24,399 bases of DNA from a virus: positions 1 to 24,399 of the IMG/VR virus record IMGVR_UViG_3300028735_000033; one strand, given 5' to 3'. The notes beneath the pieces are model-generated. The model was not told the origin of the DNA, did not search any database, and saw only the letters and a list, made by a program, of their open reading frames with translations. The number at the start of each line of letters is the position of its first letter. Position 1 is the stretch's first letter. The position numbers and the translations under genes are program-made. Shown piece by piece: positions 16,688 through 24,399 of the stretch.

Positions 16688-18121
16688 ATGACTACTGATT
16701 CTTTATATGAATATGGACATTCATTTCAAATAAAAATAATATCTAATTTATTAAAACCTATAAATAATTCGGGAAATAATAACGCAGACTTTTTATTTCA
16801 AATAATTGATATATTGTCTCCAGATTTTTTTGAATCTGATGCAAACAAGTGGATTGTATCAAAAATAATAGAATATTATCATAAATATTTAAAGACTCCG
16901 ACAATAGATTATTTTAAAGTTGAAATGCTTTCTGTCGATGAAGTTTTAAAAGAATCAATAAAAGAAAATTTAAAAGAGGCATACAAATATATAGTCAATG
17001 CGGTAGATTTAGATTATACAAAAGATGCATTTTTAAGTTTTTGTCAAAATCAAGCTGTAAAAATGGCAATTCTAAAATCAGTCGATTTGATGAAGAAAAA
17101 GAAATATGATGAAATAAGAAAAGTTGTTGATGATGCTTTAAAATTCGGAACAAATAATACAGATTTGGGTTATTCCTATGAAAATATGATTGAAGACAGA
17201 ATATTGAAAAGTCCTAGAAATAAAGTGTTGCCTACAGAATGGGCTATTATTAATGAAATAACAGATGGTGGTGCCGGAGCAGGAGATTTAGTTACTGTTA
17301 TTGGTGGTCCTGGTTCTGGAAAATCTTGGTCTCTTGTGTCGATTGGATTGACAGCTTTAAAAATGGGTAAAAATGTTGTACATTTTACTTTAGAATTGAA
17401 TGAAAAATATTCGGCAATGAGATATGATTCTAAATTAACAGGAATAACATCTCAAAATTTAAAATATCATTTAGATGAAGTTAAAGAAAAAATATTATCA
17501 AACATTAAAGGTAAATTAATTATTAAATATTTTCCAACAAAATCGGTTGGTGTTTCGGTATTAAAAGCACATTTAAATAAACTCATCGGAACAGGATTTG
17601 AACCAGATTTAGTTATTGTCGATTATGCAGATATTTTAAAATCTGATAATCCTCATTCTTCAAAAGGAGGTTCATATATAGAAGTAGGAAATATATATGA
17701 AGATTTAAGAGGAATGGCAGGAGAATTTCAAGTGCCTATTTGGACCGCATCTCAGGCACAAAGAAGTTCTACAGATGATGATATTATAACCGGAGAACAG
17801 GTTTCAGAATCATATAAAAAAATAATGATAAGTGATATAGTAATTTCTCTATCTAGAAAAATACAAGATAAATTAGCCAATACTGCGAGATGGCATGTTA
17901 TTAAAAATAGATATGGAATCGATGGAATAACATTTCCTTCTAAATTCGATGCTTCGACCGGCAAAATAGATATTTTTTCTCCGGATTCAATCAATGGATA
18001 TAACACTAGAAAAGAAATGAAAAATTCAAATGAATTAGTTAAAAAAGAATTGGCTGAAAAATATAAGGATTTTCAAATCGAGGCAAAAAATAAAACAGAA
18101 ATAAAAGACGATTTTGAATGA
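16688..18121 (+). CDS. Replicative DNA helicase, DnaB/T4 gp41-like
   Basis: A 477-residue hexameric 5'-3' helicase for fork unwinding. The N-terminal 150 residues are helical, as expected for the collar domain. The RecA-like motor follows, with Walker A GGPGSGKS (206-213), the catalytic Glu in HFTLELNE (E236), Walker B LVIVDYADIL (D312), the WTASQAQRS sensor (352-360) and an arginine finger region at IKNRYG (R408). The C-terminus ends in a charged tail (KTEIKDDFE). The DnaB family normally works with a DnaG-type primase, but none is in this window. GAGGA upstream overlaps the end of the nuclease gene. Assignment to the DnaB superfamily is firm; the closeness to gp41 rather than bacterial DnaB is inferred from the T4-like partners. 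Confidence 0.92.
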   Translation: MTTDSLYEYGHSFQIKIISNLLKPINNSGNNNADFLFQIIDILSPDFFESDANKWIVSKIIEYYHKYLKTPTIDYFKVEMLSVDEVLKESIKENLKEAYKYIVNAVDLDYTKDAFLSFCQNQAVKMAILKSVDLMKKKKYDEIRKVVDDALKFGTNNTDLGYSYENMIEDRILKSPRNKVLPTEWAIINEITDGGAGAGDLVTVIGGPGSGKSWSLVSIGLTALKMGKNVVHFTLELNEKYSAMRYDSKLTGITSQNLKYHLDEVKEKILSNIKGKLIIKYFPTKSVGVSVLKAHLNKLIGTGFEPDLVIVDYADILKSDNPHSSKGGSYIEVGNIYEDLRGMAGEFQVPIWTASQAQRSSTDDDIITGEQVSESYKKIMISDIVISLSRKIQDKLANTARWHVIKNRYGIDGITFPSKFDASTGKIDIFSPDSINGYNTRKEMKNSNELVKKELAEKYKDFQIEAKNKTEIKDDFE

Positions 18122-18183
18122 AAAAATTAAATAAAAAAATATAAAAATTCGATTTTAATTAATTATAAGAGTTAAAAAAAAAT

Positions 18184-18192
18184 TATATTTAT
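18184..18192 (+). promoter_or_regulatory. Candidate phage promoter element before nrdJ
   Basis: An exact TATATTTAT in the middle of the 217-base gap, 146 bases before the reductase start. It would drive the reductase, membrane protein and dUTPase genes and give the longest leader in the window. Confidence 0.45.
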
Positions 18193-18224
18193 CGAATATA
18201 GTATTTAAAATCCTATGATATAAA

Positions 18225-18291
18225 TTTTAATCGGTCTATTTTAATAAAAATAAATTCAATATTTTTCAAGAAGAATAGATAGAAATTAAAA
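18225..18291 (+). other. Nested three-helix stem-loop in the nrdJ leader
   Basis: Three stacked helices are possible: 18225-18231 with 18285-18291 (7 bp), 18235-18242 with 18272-18279 (8 bp, one G-T wobble) and 18246-18252 with 18260-18266 (7 bp, 7-base loop). The structure lies between the candidate promoter and the ribosome site CAGGAG (18326-18331). In such A/T-rich DNA, chance pairing is likely enough that this needs a folding test. The rest of the 217-base gap (18122-18338) shows no open frame. Confidence 0.4.
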
Positions 18292-18338
18292 AAACAAATT
18301 ATTTTATATTAATTGAAATAAATTACAGGAGAAATTGA

Positions 18339-20936
18339 ATGATAAAATATGAAGATGTTAGACATCAGAGTACAGAAGAATATTTTAATAATAATATATT
18401 TTCAATAGACGCATTTAAAAGAAAATACGCAAAAGATTCAAACGAGACATATGTACAAGCACTTAAACGAGTTTGTGATTATGTAGCATCGGTCGAATCA
18501 ACTAAAGAATTACAAAAATATTGGTCTGAAAGATGGTTTGATGAAATATATAATGATTGGTGGCATCCCGCCGGTTCTATTATGCAAGGCGCCGGGTCTG
18601 GAAGGAAAATATCCATGGCGAATTGCAGCACCATCTCATTAGGAAGTATAGATGAAAAAAACGAATGGGATAATTTAGAATCAATTTTTAAGAATGCCGC
18701 TTATACAGTAGCAAAAACCGCCGCATATAGACAAGGGTTGGGGGTCGATTTTTCACGGTTGCGTCCCAGAGGCTCACGAGTATTAAACTCCGCAGTTGAA
18801 AGTACCGGCGCAATACATTGGATGAAATTTATAGATTCAATTGGTTATTATGTTGGACAAAAAGGTAGAATTCCTGCAATGCTATTTTCTCTTAATATTA
18901 AACATCCTGATATAGAAGAATTTATTACAGTTAAATCCGATTATACAAAAATTCAAAACGCAAATATTTCTGTTCAAATCACGAATTCGTTTTATACAGC
19001 AGTATATAATGATGACGATTGGGAATTATATTTTAAAGTTCCTAAAATAAAAAAAGGTCAAAGAATATATTTAGATGTACATTCAATTGATTCAGAATGT
19101 ATATATGATGAAGAACTTAAAAGTTGGTATAAAATCGCAACGCATGATAAGCAAGAAGAAATAATAACTAAAAAAGTTAAAGCTAGAAAATTATTAGAAT
19201 TGATTGCTGAAAACATGTTTAAAAATGCAGAGCCTGGAATTCAAAATATAGACATTGCTAGAGAATATTCAAATTCTGATGCAGTATATGACCCGAAAGA
19301 TGAATATGATAGTAGAATAATTAGCACTAACGCATGTTCAGAGCAATACCTTTCAAGAGAAAGTCTTTGTGTATTAGCTTCGATAAATATGGAAAAATTT
19401 TCAACTAATGTAGATGAATATAAAACAGAATTACAGAAAATTGGAGAATCAATACAAAGATTTTTAGATAATGTAAATGAGTGTGAATTAAAATATCAAA
19501 CATATGCAACTCCGCATCAAAAATTAGCAATTCAAAAATTAAGAAGAACCGGAGCTGGCGTTACTAATATCGGAGGTTGGCTATTTAAATTAAATTTAGA
19601 ATATGGAAGTAATGAAGCAAATGAAAATGTTGAAGAATTTATGAAATATTATGCATATTATTTGTACTTGACTAATATTAAATTGGGAAAAGAAAAAGGC
19701 AATTTTGAATTATTTGATGCTAAAAAAATAAAAAAGTCTAAATTCATACAAAACATGATTAAAGAATTTCCAGACTTAAAATTTGATACAATGAGGTGTG
19801 TTACATCAATCTCAATAGCGCCGACTGGAACTTTAACACTTATGTTTACACGTATGCCAATGAGTTATGGAATAGAACCTTCATTTGGAATGTACTATTG
19901 GAAAAGAACTAGAATTTCAGGAAAATATGAATATTATTTTATAGTACCTAATATAGTCAGACAAGTTTTTGAAAAGGCAGGATATAAAATTCCTATGGAA
20001 TCAGATACTATCAAAGATACATGGGATGGAAAATATGGACTTCCGATAGTCAAATATATTGAAGAAAATATAAATAAAATAGGAATACATTTTAAAAAAT
20101 CTACTGAAATTTCGGCATTTGATAAATTAGATTTCATGGGAAAAATAATGAAATGGGTTGATTCTTCAATTTCTGTAACATATATGTTACCAGAAAATAC
20201 GTCGGTTAAAGATGTATATAATTTTATATTAAAAGCATATGAAAAAGGAGTAAAATCAATTGCTGCATTTCCCGATAAAAAAATATATGGTATTATATCA
20301 TATATGCCTTTTAAAGAGTTGGCATTAAAATTAAAAAATGAAGGTATAGAAATACATGCACAAAATTTTGATGAAAAAGAATTAGAAGTCATGAATATAT
20401 CAAAAGAAAATATATCAACAACTTTTGCTCCAAAAAGACCAAAAGTATTGCCGGCAGATATTTATTCTGTTACTGTCAAGGGAGAAAAATTTGTTGTTGC
20501 TGTTGGATTATTAAATAAAAATCCATATGAAATTTTTTGTGGAAAAATGAATGGATTAAATTTTAAATTTCAACATAAATCTGGAATTATAGAAAAAATA
20601 AAAAAAGGACAATATAAATTAGAAATAGAAGATGAGATAACAATAGAAGATTTTTCTGGATATTTTAAACCGGTCGAATCTAGTTTATTTAGAATGGTTT
20701 CTACTTCATTAAGACACGGCGTTCCATTGAAATTTATAGTCGAACAGTTAAGCAAGTCTTCAGATGATATTAGTTCTTTAACATCAGCGGCAGCTAGAGT
20801 TTTAAAAAAATATATAAAAGAAGGAGAGATTGTAAGCGGAATGTCTTGTCCAGCTTGTGGTTCTCCGGTATCATATGATAATACGGGTTGTAAATCATGT
20901 ACAAATTCAAATTGTGGTTGGAGTAAGTGCGAATAA
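18339..20936 (+). CDS. nrdJ: Adenosylcobalamin-dependent (class II) ribonucleotide reductase
   Basis: An 865-residue enzyme that would turn ribonucleotides into deoxyribonucleotides using a B12 cofactor instead of an oxygen-made radical. C96 (ANCSTISLGS) and C344 (SLCVLASINM) would be the redox pair. N331, C333 and E335 in NACSEQ are the active-site triad, with C333 as the thiyl radical site. PTGT (495-498) is the phosphate-binding loop. The last 31 residues carry six Cys (837, 840, 851, 854, 859, 864) in a CPxCG...GCxxC...CGWSKC arrangement typical of NrdJ and used to re-reduce the active site. Length suits single-chain bacterial NrdJ rather than the shorter monomeric form. CAGGAG precedes ATG 18339. 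No separate small subunit is present, as expected for class II. Confidence 0.93.
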   Translation: MIKYEDVRHQSTEEYFNNNIFSIDAFKRKYAKDSNETYVQALKRVCDYVASVESTKELQKYWSERWFDEIYNDWWHPAGSIMQGAGSGRKISMANCSTISLGSIDEKNEWDNLESIFKNAAYTVAKTAAYRQGLGVDFSRLRPRGSRVLNSAVESTGAIHWMKFIDSIGYYVGQKGRIPAMLFSLNIKHPDIEEFITVKSDYTKIQNANISVQITNSFYTAVYNDDDWELYFKVPKIKKGQRIYLDVHSIDSECIYDEELKSWYKIATHDKQEEIITKKVKARKLLELIAENMFKNAEPGIQNIDIAREYSNSDAVYDPKDEYDSRIISTNACSEQYLSRESLCVLASINMEKFSTNVDEYKTELQKIGESIQRFLDNVNECELKYQTYATPHQKLAIQKLRRTGAGVTNIGGWLFKLNLEYGSNEANENVEEFMKYYAYYLYLTNIKLGKEKGNFELFDAKKIKKSKFIQNMIKEFPDLKFDTMRCVTSISIAPTGTLTLMFTRMPMSYGIEPSFGMYYWKRTRISGKYEYYFIVPNIVRQVFEKAGYKIPMESDTIKDTWDGKYGLPIVKYIEENINKIGIHFKKSTEISAFDKLDFMGKIMKWVDSSISVTYMLPENTSVKDVYNFILKAYEKGVKSIAAFPDKKIYGIISYMPFKELALKLKNEGIEIHAQNFDEKELEVMNISKENISTTFAPKRPKVLPADIYSVTVKGEKFVVAVGLLNKNPYEIFCGKMNGLNFKFQHKSGIIEKIKKGQYKLEIEDEITIEDFSGYFKPVESSLFRMVSTSLRHGVPLKFIVEQLSKSSDDISSLTSAAARVLKKYIKEGEIVSGMSCPACGSPVSYDNTGCKSCTNSNCGWSKCE

Positions 20937-20957
20937 TAAAAATATAAGGAGATTAAA

Positions 20958-21413
20958 ATGGAATTAATATTATTTTTTATATTATATATTATATTTTGGA
21001 TTGTTTATTATTATATAGAAGGTCGCCATGATGCTGCAATAATACATTGGTTAGATTCTACATATGTTACTGATATAAACGAGTTATCTTATTATAGTGA
21101 AATTTGGCATAAATTCGACGCATATGAAAAAGCCTTAGTACATTTAGTGATAACATCAATTTTACTTTTTATTGAATTTAATGTATTAGCATATCTTTCT
21201 TTGCTTATATTATCGCTTTCAATTAGAATTATAGTTCATAATCTAATAATAAATAAATTTAGAAATTTGCCGAATGACTATTTAGGTACAGATTCTTTTG
21301 ATGTATTTTTAAAATATTTAGAAAGTAAGTTGGGTATATCACAATGGACTTTTAAATTATCAATATTTTTTATTTCTTTGTTTTTTTCTATATTATTATT
21401 ATTTTTTAAATAA
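20958..21413 (+). CDS. Small membrane protein of unknown function
   Basis: A 151-residue protein with AAGGAG before ATG 20958. Hydrophobic segments are at about residues 2-20, 62-82, 80-98 (the last two nearly continuous) and 129-150, so three or four membrane spans are likely. Between the first two lies a polar loop ([16 protein letters not shown] onward) with several His, Asp and Glu. No signal cleavage site or known motif is recognised. It sits 21 bases after the reductase and 14 before dUTPase, so it is probably co-transcribed with nucleotide metabolism genes. Nothing shows whether it acts in that pathway, in lysis or in superinfection exclusion. Confidence 0.65.
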   Translation: MELILFFILYIIFWIVYYYIEGRHDAAIIHWLDSTYVTDINELSYYSEIWHKFDAYEKALVHLVITSILLFIEFNVLAYLSLLILSLSIRIIVHNLIINKFRNLPNDYLGTDSFDVFLKYLESKLGISQWTFKLSIFFISLFFSILLLFFK

Positions 21414-21427
21414 AAAAGGATTATTAT

Positions 21428-21865
21428 ATGCTAATTTCTTTCAAAAAATTCGACGAAAATAAACAATTTTATGAACCGGCTTATCAAACAGACGGTGCTT
21501 CTGGTATGGATTTAATGTCAGCAGTTGAAGTAAGTATACCATCTGGAAAATGGGCTGTCGTGAATACTAATTTATCGGTTGAAATTCCTAGAGGATATGA
21601 AATACAAATACGACCACGTTCAGGACTTGCTGCTAAACACGGTATTACTGTATTAAATACTCCAGGAACAGTGGATTCTGATTATAGAGGTGAAATTAAA
21701 GTAATTTTATTTAATGTTTCAAATGAAGATTTCCTAATAAAACCAGGCGATAGAATCGCTCAAATGGTTTTAATAAAAGTTGAAAGAATTACATTATTAA
21801 AAATTAATTCAGATTTGTCTAAGACGGGTCGTGGCGAAGGTGGATTTGGTTCGACCGGAATTTAA
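21428..21865 (+). CDS. dut: dUTP diphosphatase (trimeric dUTPase)
   Basis: A 145-residue enzyme that hydrolyses dUTP to dUMP and pyrophosphate, keeping uracil out of DNA and feeding dTMP synthesis. All five family motifs are present in order: ASGMDLMSA (24-32), [11 protein letters not shown] (63-73), [11 protein letters not shown] (80-90) with the catalytic Asp D83, [11 protein letters not shown] (105-115) and the C-terminal glycine-rich [11 protein letters not shown] (134-144), which closes over the active site. Length is normal for the trimeric family. AAGGAT stands just before ATG 21428. It follows the reductase and membrane protein genes, consistent with a deoxynucleotide-supply unit. Confidence 0.96.
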   Translation: MLISFKKFDENKQFYEPAYQTDGASGMDLMSAVEVSIPSGKWAVVNTNLSVEIPRGYEIQIRPRSGLAAKHGITVLNTPGTVDSDYRGEIKVILFNVSNEDFLIKPGDRIAQMVLIKVERITLLKINSDLSKTGRGEGGFGSTGI

Positions 21866-21909
21866 TTTTTTTATTTTTATTTTTAAATTGTATTTTTTAC
21901 TAAAATTTG

Positions 21910-21918
21910 TATATTTAT
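21910..21918 (+). promoter_or_regulatory. Candidate phage promoter element before the 21955 gene
   Basis: An exact TATATTTAT, 36 bases before the start codon and after a T-rich stretch following dUTPase. It would drive the overlapping 21955 and 22734 genes. Confidence 0.45.
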
Positions 21919-21954
21919 AGTATATATTATTAATATTAAAAAACGGAGATTTAA

Positions 21955-22737
21955 ATGAAAAATGTAAAAATAAAAACATTTGATGCTGACGATTTGTTTA
22001 AATATTATTATAAAAGAATATTAAATGAATCTAAAAAAGAAAAAATTGTCGAAAGAGAGATAGTTCTCAATTTCGATTCTCCTAAAATTAAAAATAAAGA
22101 ATTAGAATTAAAAATAAAAAATGAAGTTCCAAAGAGATGTAAAACAGTTTTATATTATGAAGATGACCCAACTTTACTACCATCATCTTTTCAAATATCA
22201 TATTCTTATTATTTGAATTTTAATTTAGATGAGATTAGAAATGATTTTATTAAAGAAAAAATAGATTTAAAAAAATCTTTTCCAAAAAGCGATGATGATT
22301 TTGATAAAATGATTCAGCAAAAAATACAGAAAAAAGATTCTGAGAATAAAATAGTTAAAAAGAAAGTTATCGATTTCGATTCTTTTTATGTTGAAATACT
22401 TAAAAAGAATTTTCCTAGCTATAAAATAACAGGAAAAATAAACGATTTAGTTGCAAGCAATAAGTTAAATTTAAAAGATTATTCAGTATATTCTTTAGTT
22501 TATTCAACTCAAGTTGATTTTGATTTATTAAATAGACACCTACAAACAGCACTCAAACAAGGAAAGAAAAGCATTTCAATTCCTTTTGGATATGAAGTTG
22601 GATTTGCCTCAAATGATAAAAAACGTGAAAAATCTTTAGAAGAGGTTTTGGAATTTGCAATAGAATTTTCAAAAGCATTCGATAAATATATATTAACAGA
22701 TACTAAATATTATACTATTTCGAAAACAAAACAATGA
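21955..22737 (+). CDS. Unknown 260-residue charged protein
   Basis: A Lys/Asp/Glu-rich protein with CGGAG before ATG 21955. No family is recognised. The N-terminal 75 residues are highly charged. A Tyr-rich stretch (FQISYSYYLNFNLDE, about residues 80-94) is followed by a charged helical segment with repeated Lys-Lys (about 100-140). A C-terminal half contains YSLVYSTQVDFDLLNRHLQ and SISIPFGYEVGFASNDKKR. No catalytic, zinc or membrane feature is seen. The stop overlaps the next start (ATGA), so the two products are probably made together. The gene begins a separate unit after the nucleotide-metabolism genes; whether it is structural or regulatory cannot be told. Confidence 0.55.
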   Translation: MKNVKIKTFDADDLFKYYYKRILNESKKEKIVEREIVLNFDSPKIKNKELELKIKNEVPKRCKTVLYYEDDPTLLPSSFQISYSYYLNFNLDEIRNDFIKEKIDLKKSFPKSDDDFDKMIQQKIQKKDSENKIVKKKVIDFDSFYVEILKKNFPSYKITGKINDLVASNKLNLKDYSVYSLVYSTQVDFDLLNRHLQTALKQGKKSISIPFGYEVGFASNDKKREKSLEEVLEFAIEFSKAFDKYILTDTKYYTISKTKQ

Positions 22738-22994
22738 TTAAATTAAAAAAAATAATTTTAGATATTTTGAAAGAACTCGAATTAACTCCAGACGATTTAA
22801 AAAAATTTAATAAAATAATGCGAAATAAAATTAAAATTAAAAATAGCATTCGCTCTGATGATGAACCTGATTATGGAAGAGAGGGATTTGGATACGGAGG
22901 TCCCATTAGTCCTATATATAAAGACGGACCGGATAGGACCTTCGTAACCAGAAAAAATTCTGTCGGTTCGATTAAAATCAATACAAATCAATAG
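22734..22994 (+). CDS. Unknown 86-residue protein, coupled to the preceding gene
   Basis: Starts at ATG 22734 within the stop of the 260-residue gene (ATGA overlap), so translation is probably coupled by reinitiation. The first half is a basic amphipathic helix region (MIKLKKIILDILKELE and a Lys/Asn-rich follow-up). The second half is a flexible-looking Gly/Pro/Asp/Arg stretch (YGREGFGYGGPIS, then KDGPDRTFVTRK). The N-terminus loosely resembles that of the 242-residue protein at 11903 (both begin with hydrophobic and Lys-rich residues). No domain is recognised. The size and split composition fit a small adaptor or nucleic-acid-binding protein, but this is speculation. Confidence 0.5.
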   Translation: MIKLKKIILDILKELELTPDDLKKFNKIMRNKIKIKNSIRSDDEPDYGREGFGYGGPISPIYKDGPDRTFVTRKNSVGSIKINTNQ

Positions 22995-23062
22995 TTATAA
23001 AAAAAGAAAATGTTATTTTTTAACAATAATATAATATAAAAATCATAAAAAAAATATTTTTT

Positions 23063-23071
23063 AATATTTAT
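23063..23071 (+). promoter_or_regulatory. One-mismatch copy of the promoter motif before the TnpB-like gene
   Basis: AATATTTAT, differing from the motif at the first base, lies 26 bases before ATG 23098. It follows an A/T-only palindrome (AAAAAATATTTTTT). The rest of the gap 22995-23097 has a weak 5-bp hairpin at 23011-23025 and nothing else I can name. Confidence 0.25.
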
Positions 23072-23097
23072 AATAAAATAAAGAACTTATTTAAAAA

Positions 23098-24399
23098 ATG
23101 AAAACGATTAAACTTCCATATAAATCATCTGAAGATTTGACGCCTATACTTAAACAATATTCGTCTGTTGTTAGATATAGTTACAATCGATTTCTTGAGG
23201 GTAGTACTGAAAAGGATATCCGTCAATTAACTAAATCACTAAACAATATTGATTTACTTAATTCTTGGTTAATTCAATGCGCTATCAAAGATGCTAAAGC
23301 AATCCATTCTCGATTTAAAAATGAAAAAGTTATATTTGGTGGTAAAATAAATTTTATTAATCGACTTAAAAACAAGATATCAAAACAAGAATATCAACTT
23401 AAAAGATTAGTACCAATTAATATACAAGGTGAAGTACTTAGAAACGGCAATCGTTTATTTAAGTTAGATATAATTGAAAACAACCAAATTATCTTTAAAT
23501 TAAATAGAAACAAATATATAATATTAGAACTACCAAATTTAAGAAATAATATCAAGAAGGAACTATTCAAACTTCAACAACTTAATGAAGTTAAATATAA
23601 ACAAAAGGGCTATACTTATTCAGTTAGATTTGATTTGAATTATATTTATATTTCATTTGAAGAATTTAAAAATGAAAAAGTTAGAAATTTAAATGAAAAC
23701 AGATACTTAGGCATTGATTTAAATCCTGACACAATCGGAATTTCAATTTTAGAAAATGATAGAATTATTCATACCCAAGAATTTAGTTTAAAACAAATAT
23801 TTAATAAAATTTTAAATGAAAAACTAAGTTCGAATTCAAAAAGAATGAAATACTTTCAAAACAAGTTAAAGTTTGAAACGTTTGAAATAAGTAAAACAAT
23901 ATCTAAATTAGCAAAACAATTTAATTGTAAATCAGTTTTCATTGAAGATTTACATTTTAAAGATTCTTCTGATATAAAAATAACAAATCGAAAAAATAAA
24001 AACCTTTGGAAAAAAGAATTATTTATTAATAATTTAACTAAAAGATTAAACATAGAAGGAATTAAACTATACACTGTTAATCCAGCATATAGTAGTTTCA
24101 TAGGTAATTTACAATATGATTATACTGATTCGGTAAATGCATCAATTGAAATAGCACGGCGTGGTTTTGAATGTAAAATAAAGAAAAACAAGGAAGGTTT
24201 TTATCCAAAACTGTTAGTGAAACACCAATGGAAGGAAATGGCCACTAAATATTCAGATTGGAAGAAATTGTTCCTTGAAATAAAAAACTTGAAATTGAAA
24301 TATCGGGTTTCTTTAAATGATGTTAAATATCCATTTAAAGTTTTTCAGCAAAATTCAAGCCATAAAAGCATGGTTTTAAATTATGTTTTTTATGGTAAT
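23098..24399 (+). CDS. TnpB/Cas12-related RuvC nuclease without zinc finger, 3'-truncated by the window
   Basis: ATG 23098 opens a frame that runs without a stop to the last base; 434 residues are visible. It has the TnpB layout: an N-terminal helical and beta region with VVRYSYNRF (about 25-33), then a split RuvC nuclease. RuvC-I is LGIDLNPDTIGISIL with D207, RuvC-II is VFIEDLHF with E283, and RuvC-III is DSVNASIEIARRG with D344. TnpB proteins cut DNA guided by an RNA usually encoded at their 3' end. Odd points: between NPAYSS (328-333) and D344 there is no Cys, so the usual CxxC zinc finger is absent, and 90 residues continue past RuvC-III. No ribosome site precedes the start. Leu CTT and Asn AAC are more frequent than in neighbouring genes, hinting at separate origin. 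No transposase tnpA lies upstream. Confidence 0.82.
   Translation, partial: MKTIKLPYKSSEDLTPILKQYSSVVRYSYNRFLEGSTEKDIRQLTKSLNNIDLLNSWLIQCAIKDAKAIHSRFKNEKVIFGGKINFINRLKNKISKQEYQLKRLVPINIQGEVLRNGNRLFKLDIIENNQIIFKLNRNKYIILELPNLRNNIKKELFKLQQLNEVKYKQKGYTYSVRFDLNYIYISFEEFKNEKVRNLNENRYLGIDLNPDTIGISILENDRIIHTQEFSLKQIFNKILNEKLSSNSKRMKYFQNKLKFETFEISKTISKLAKQFNCKSVFIEDLHFKDSSDIKITNRKNKNLWKKELFINNLTKRLNIEGIKLYTVNPAYSSFIGNLQYDYTDSVNASIEIARRGFECKIKKNKEGFYPKLLVKHQWKEMATKYSDWKKLFLEIKNLKLKYRVSLNDVKYPFKVFQQNSSHKSMVLNYVFYGN

Noticed and set aside
18193-18338. Cobalamin riboswitch before nrdJ
   Set aside because: Attractive because the enzyme uses B12, but no B12-box (GCCACTG-like) sequence or G+C-rich core is visible; only A/T-rich helices are.
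19934-20392. 152-codon minus-strand frame
   Set aside because: It is inside nrdJ and has composition typical of antisense shadows.
9990-21918. Reading the TATATTTAT motif as a Bacteroidetes -7 box (TAnnTTTG)
   Set aside because: The fit is partial (final G is A in every copy) and I see no matching TTTG at the expected upstream distance, so I do not use it to name the host.
23098-24399. Complete IS200/IS605 insertion sequence
   Set aside because: No tnpA, no recognisable terminal hairpins on the left side, and the right end is outside the window, so only the TnpB-like gene is annotated.

Overview
The window is a strongly A+T-rich stretch of a tailed-phage genome, almost certainly a contractile-tailed (myovirus) phage with a T4-like replication set. 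All credible genes are on the + strand and packed tightly: gaps are mostly under 110 bases, none reaches 300, and several genes overlap by 4 bases. No tRNA, rRNA, CRISPR array or integration gene is visible. The host cannot be named. Good Shine-Dalgarno sites (AAGGAG, AAGGAT) precede most genes, so the host ribosome probably uses them. The mix of gp32-like, UvsX-like, FEN-like and DnaB-like proteins with a family A polymerase and a class II ribonucleotide reductase resembles distant T4 relatives rather than T4 itself.

Region 1 (1-9961), tail and baseplate: the 3' part of a tape-measure gene, an 1129-residue baseplate/tube-initiator-like protein, a small LysM protein of the gp53/gpX kind, an unassigned 186-residue protein, and a 1050-residue baseplate hub fused to a C-terminal N-acetylmuramidase (tail lysozyme).

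Region 2 (about 9962-18121), replication and recombination: a compact, divergent family A DNA polymerase without a recognisable active exonuclease; two orphan genes; a gp32-like ssDNA-binding protein and a UvsX/RecA recombinase closed by the only clear intrinsic terminator; then an orphan gene, a FEN-type 5' nuclease and a DnaB-family helicase. Together these cover strand synthesis, single-strand protection, strand exchange, primer removal and unwinding. No primase or clamp lies in the window.

Region 3 (18122-22994), nucleotide supply: an adenosylcobalamin-dependent ribonucleotide reductase, a small membrane protein and dUTPase, followed by an overlapping pair of orphan genes.

Region 4 (22995-24399): a TnpB/Cas12-related RuvC protein, still open at the window end, that lacks the usual zinc finger and differs somewhat in codon use from its neighbours.

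The most striking non-coding signal is the 9-mer TATATTTAT. It stands once before each apparent replication or metabolism transcription unit (9990, 11407, 12677, 14930, 18184, 21910) and at 5921, and by eye I found only one same-strand copy inside a gene. I propose it as a phage promoter element. Two units with long leaders, gp32 and the ribonucleotide reductase, also carry structured or repetitive leader sequences. The gp32 leader looks like an autoregulatory operator. I see no wholly new multi-gene system. The best novelty candidates are the promoter element, the gp32 leader, the palindrome at 11406-11442, the compact polymerase and the zinc-finger-less TnpB-like protein.
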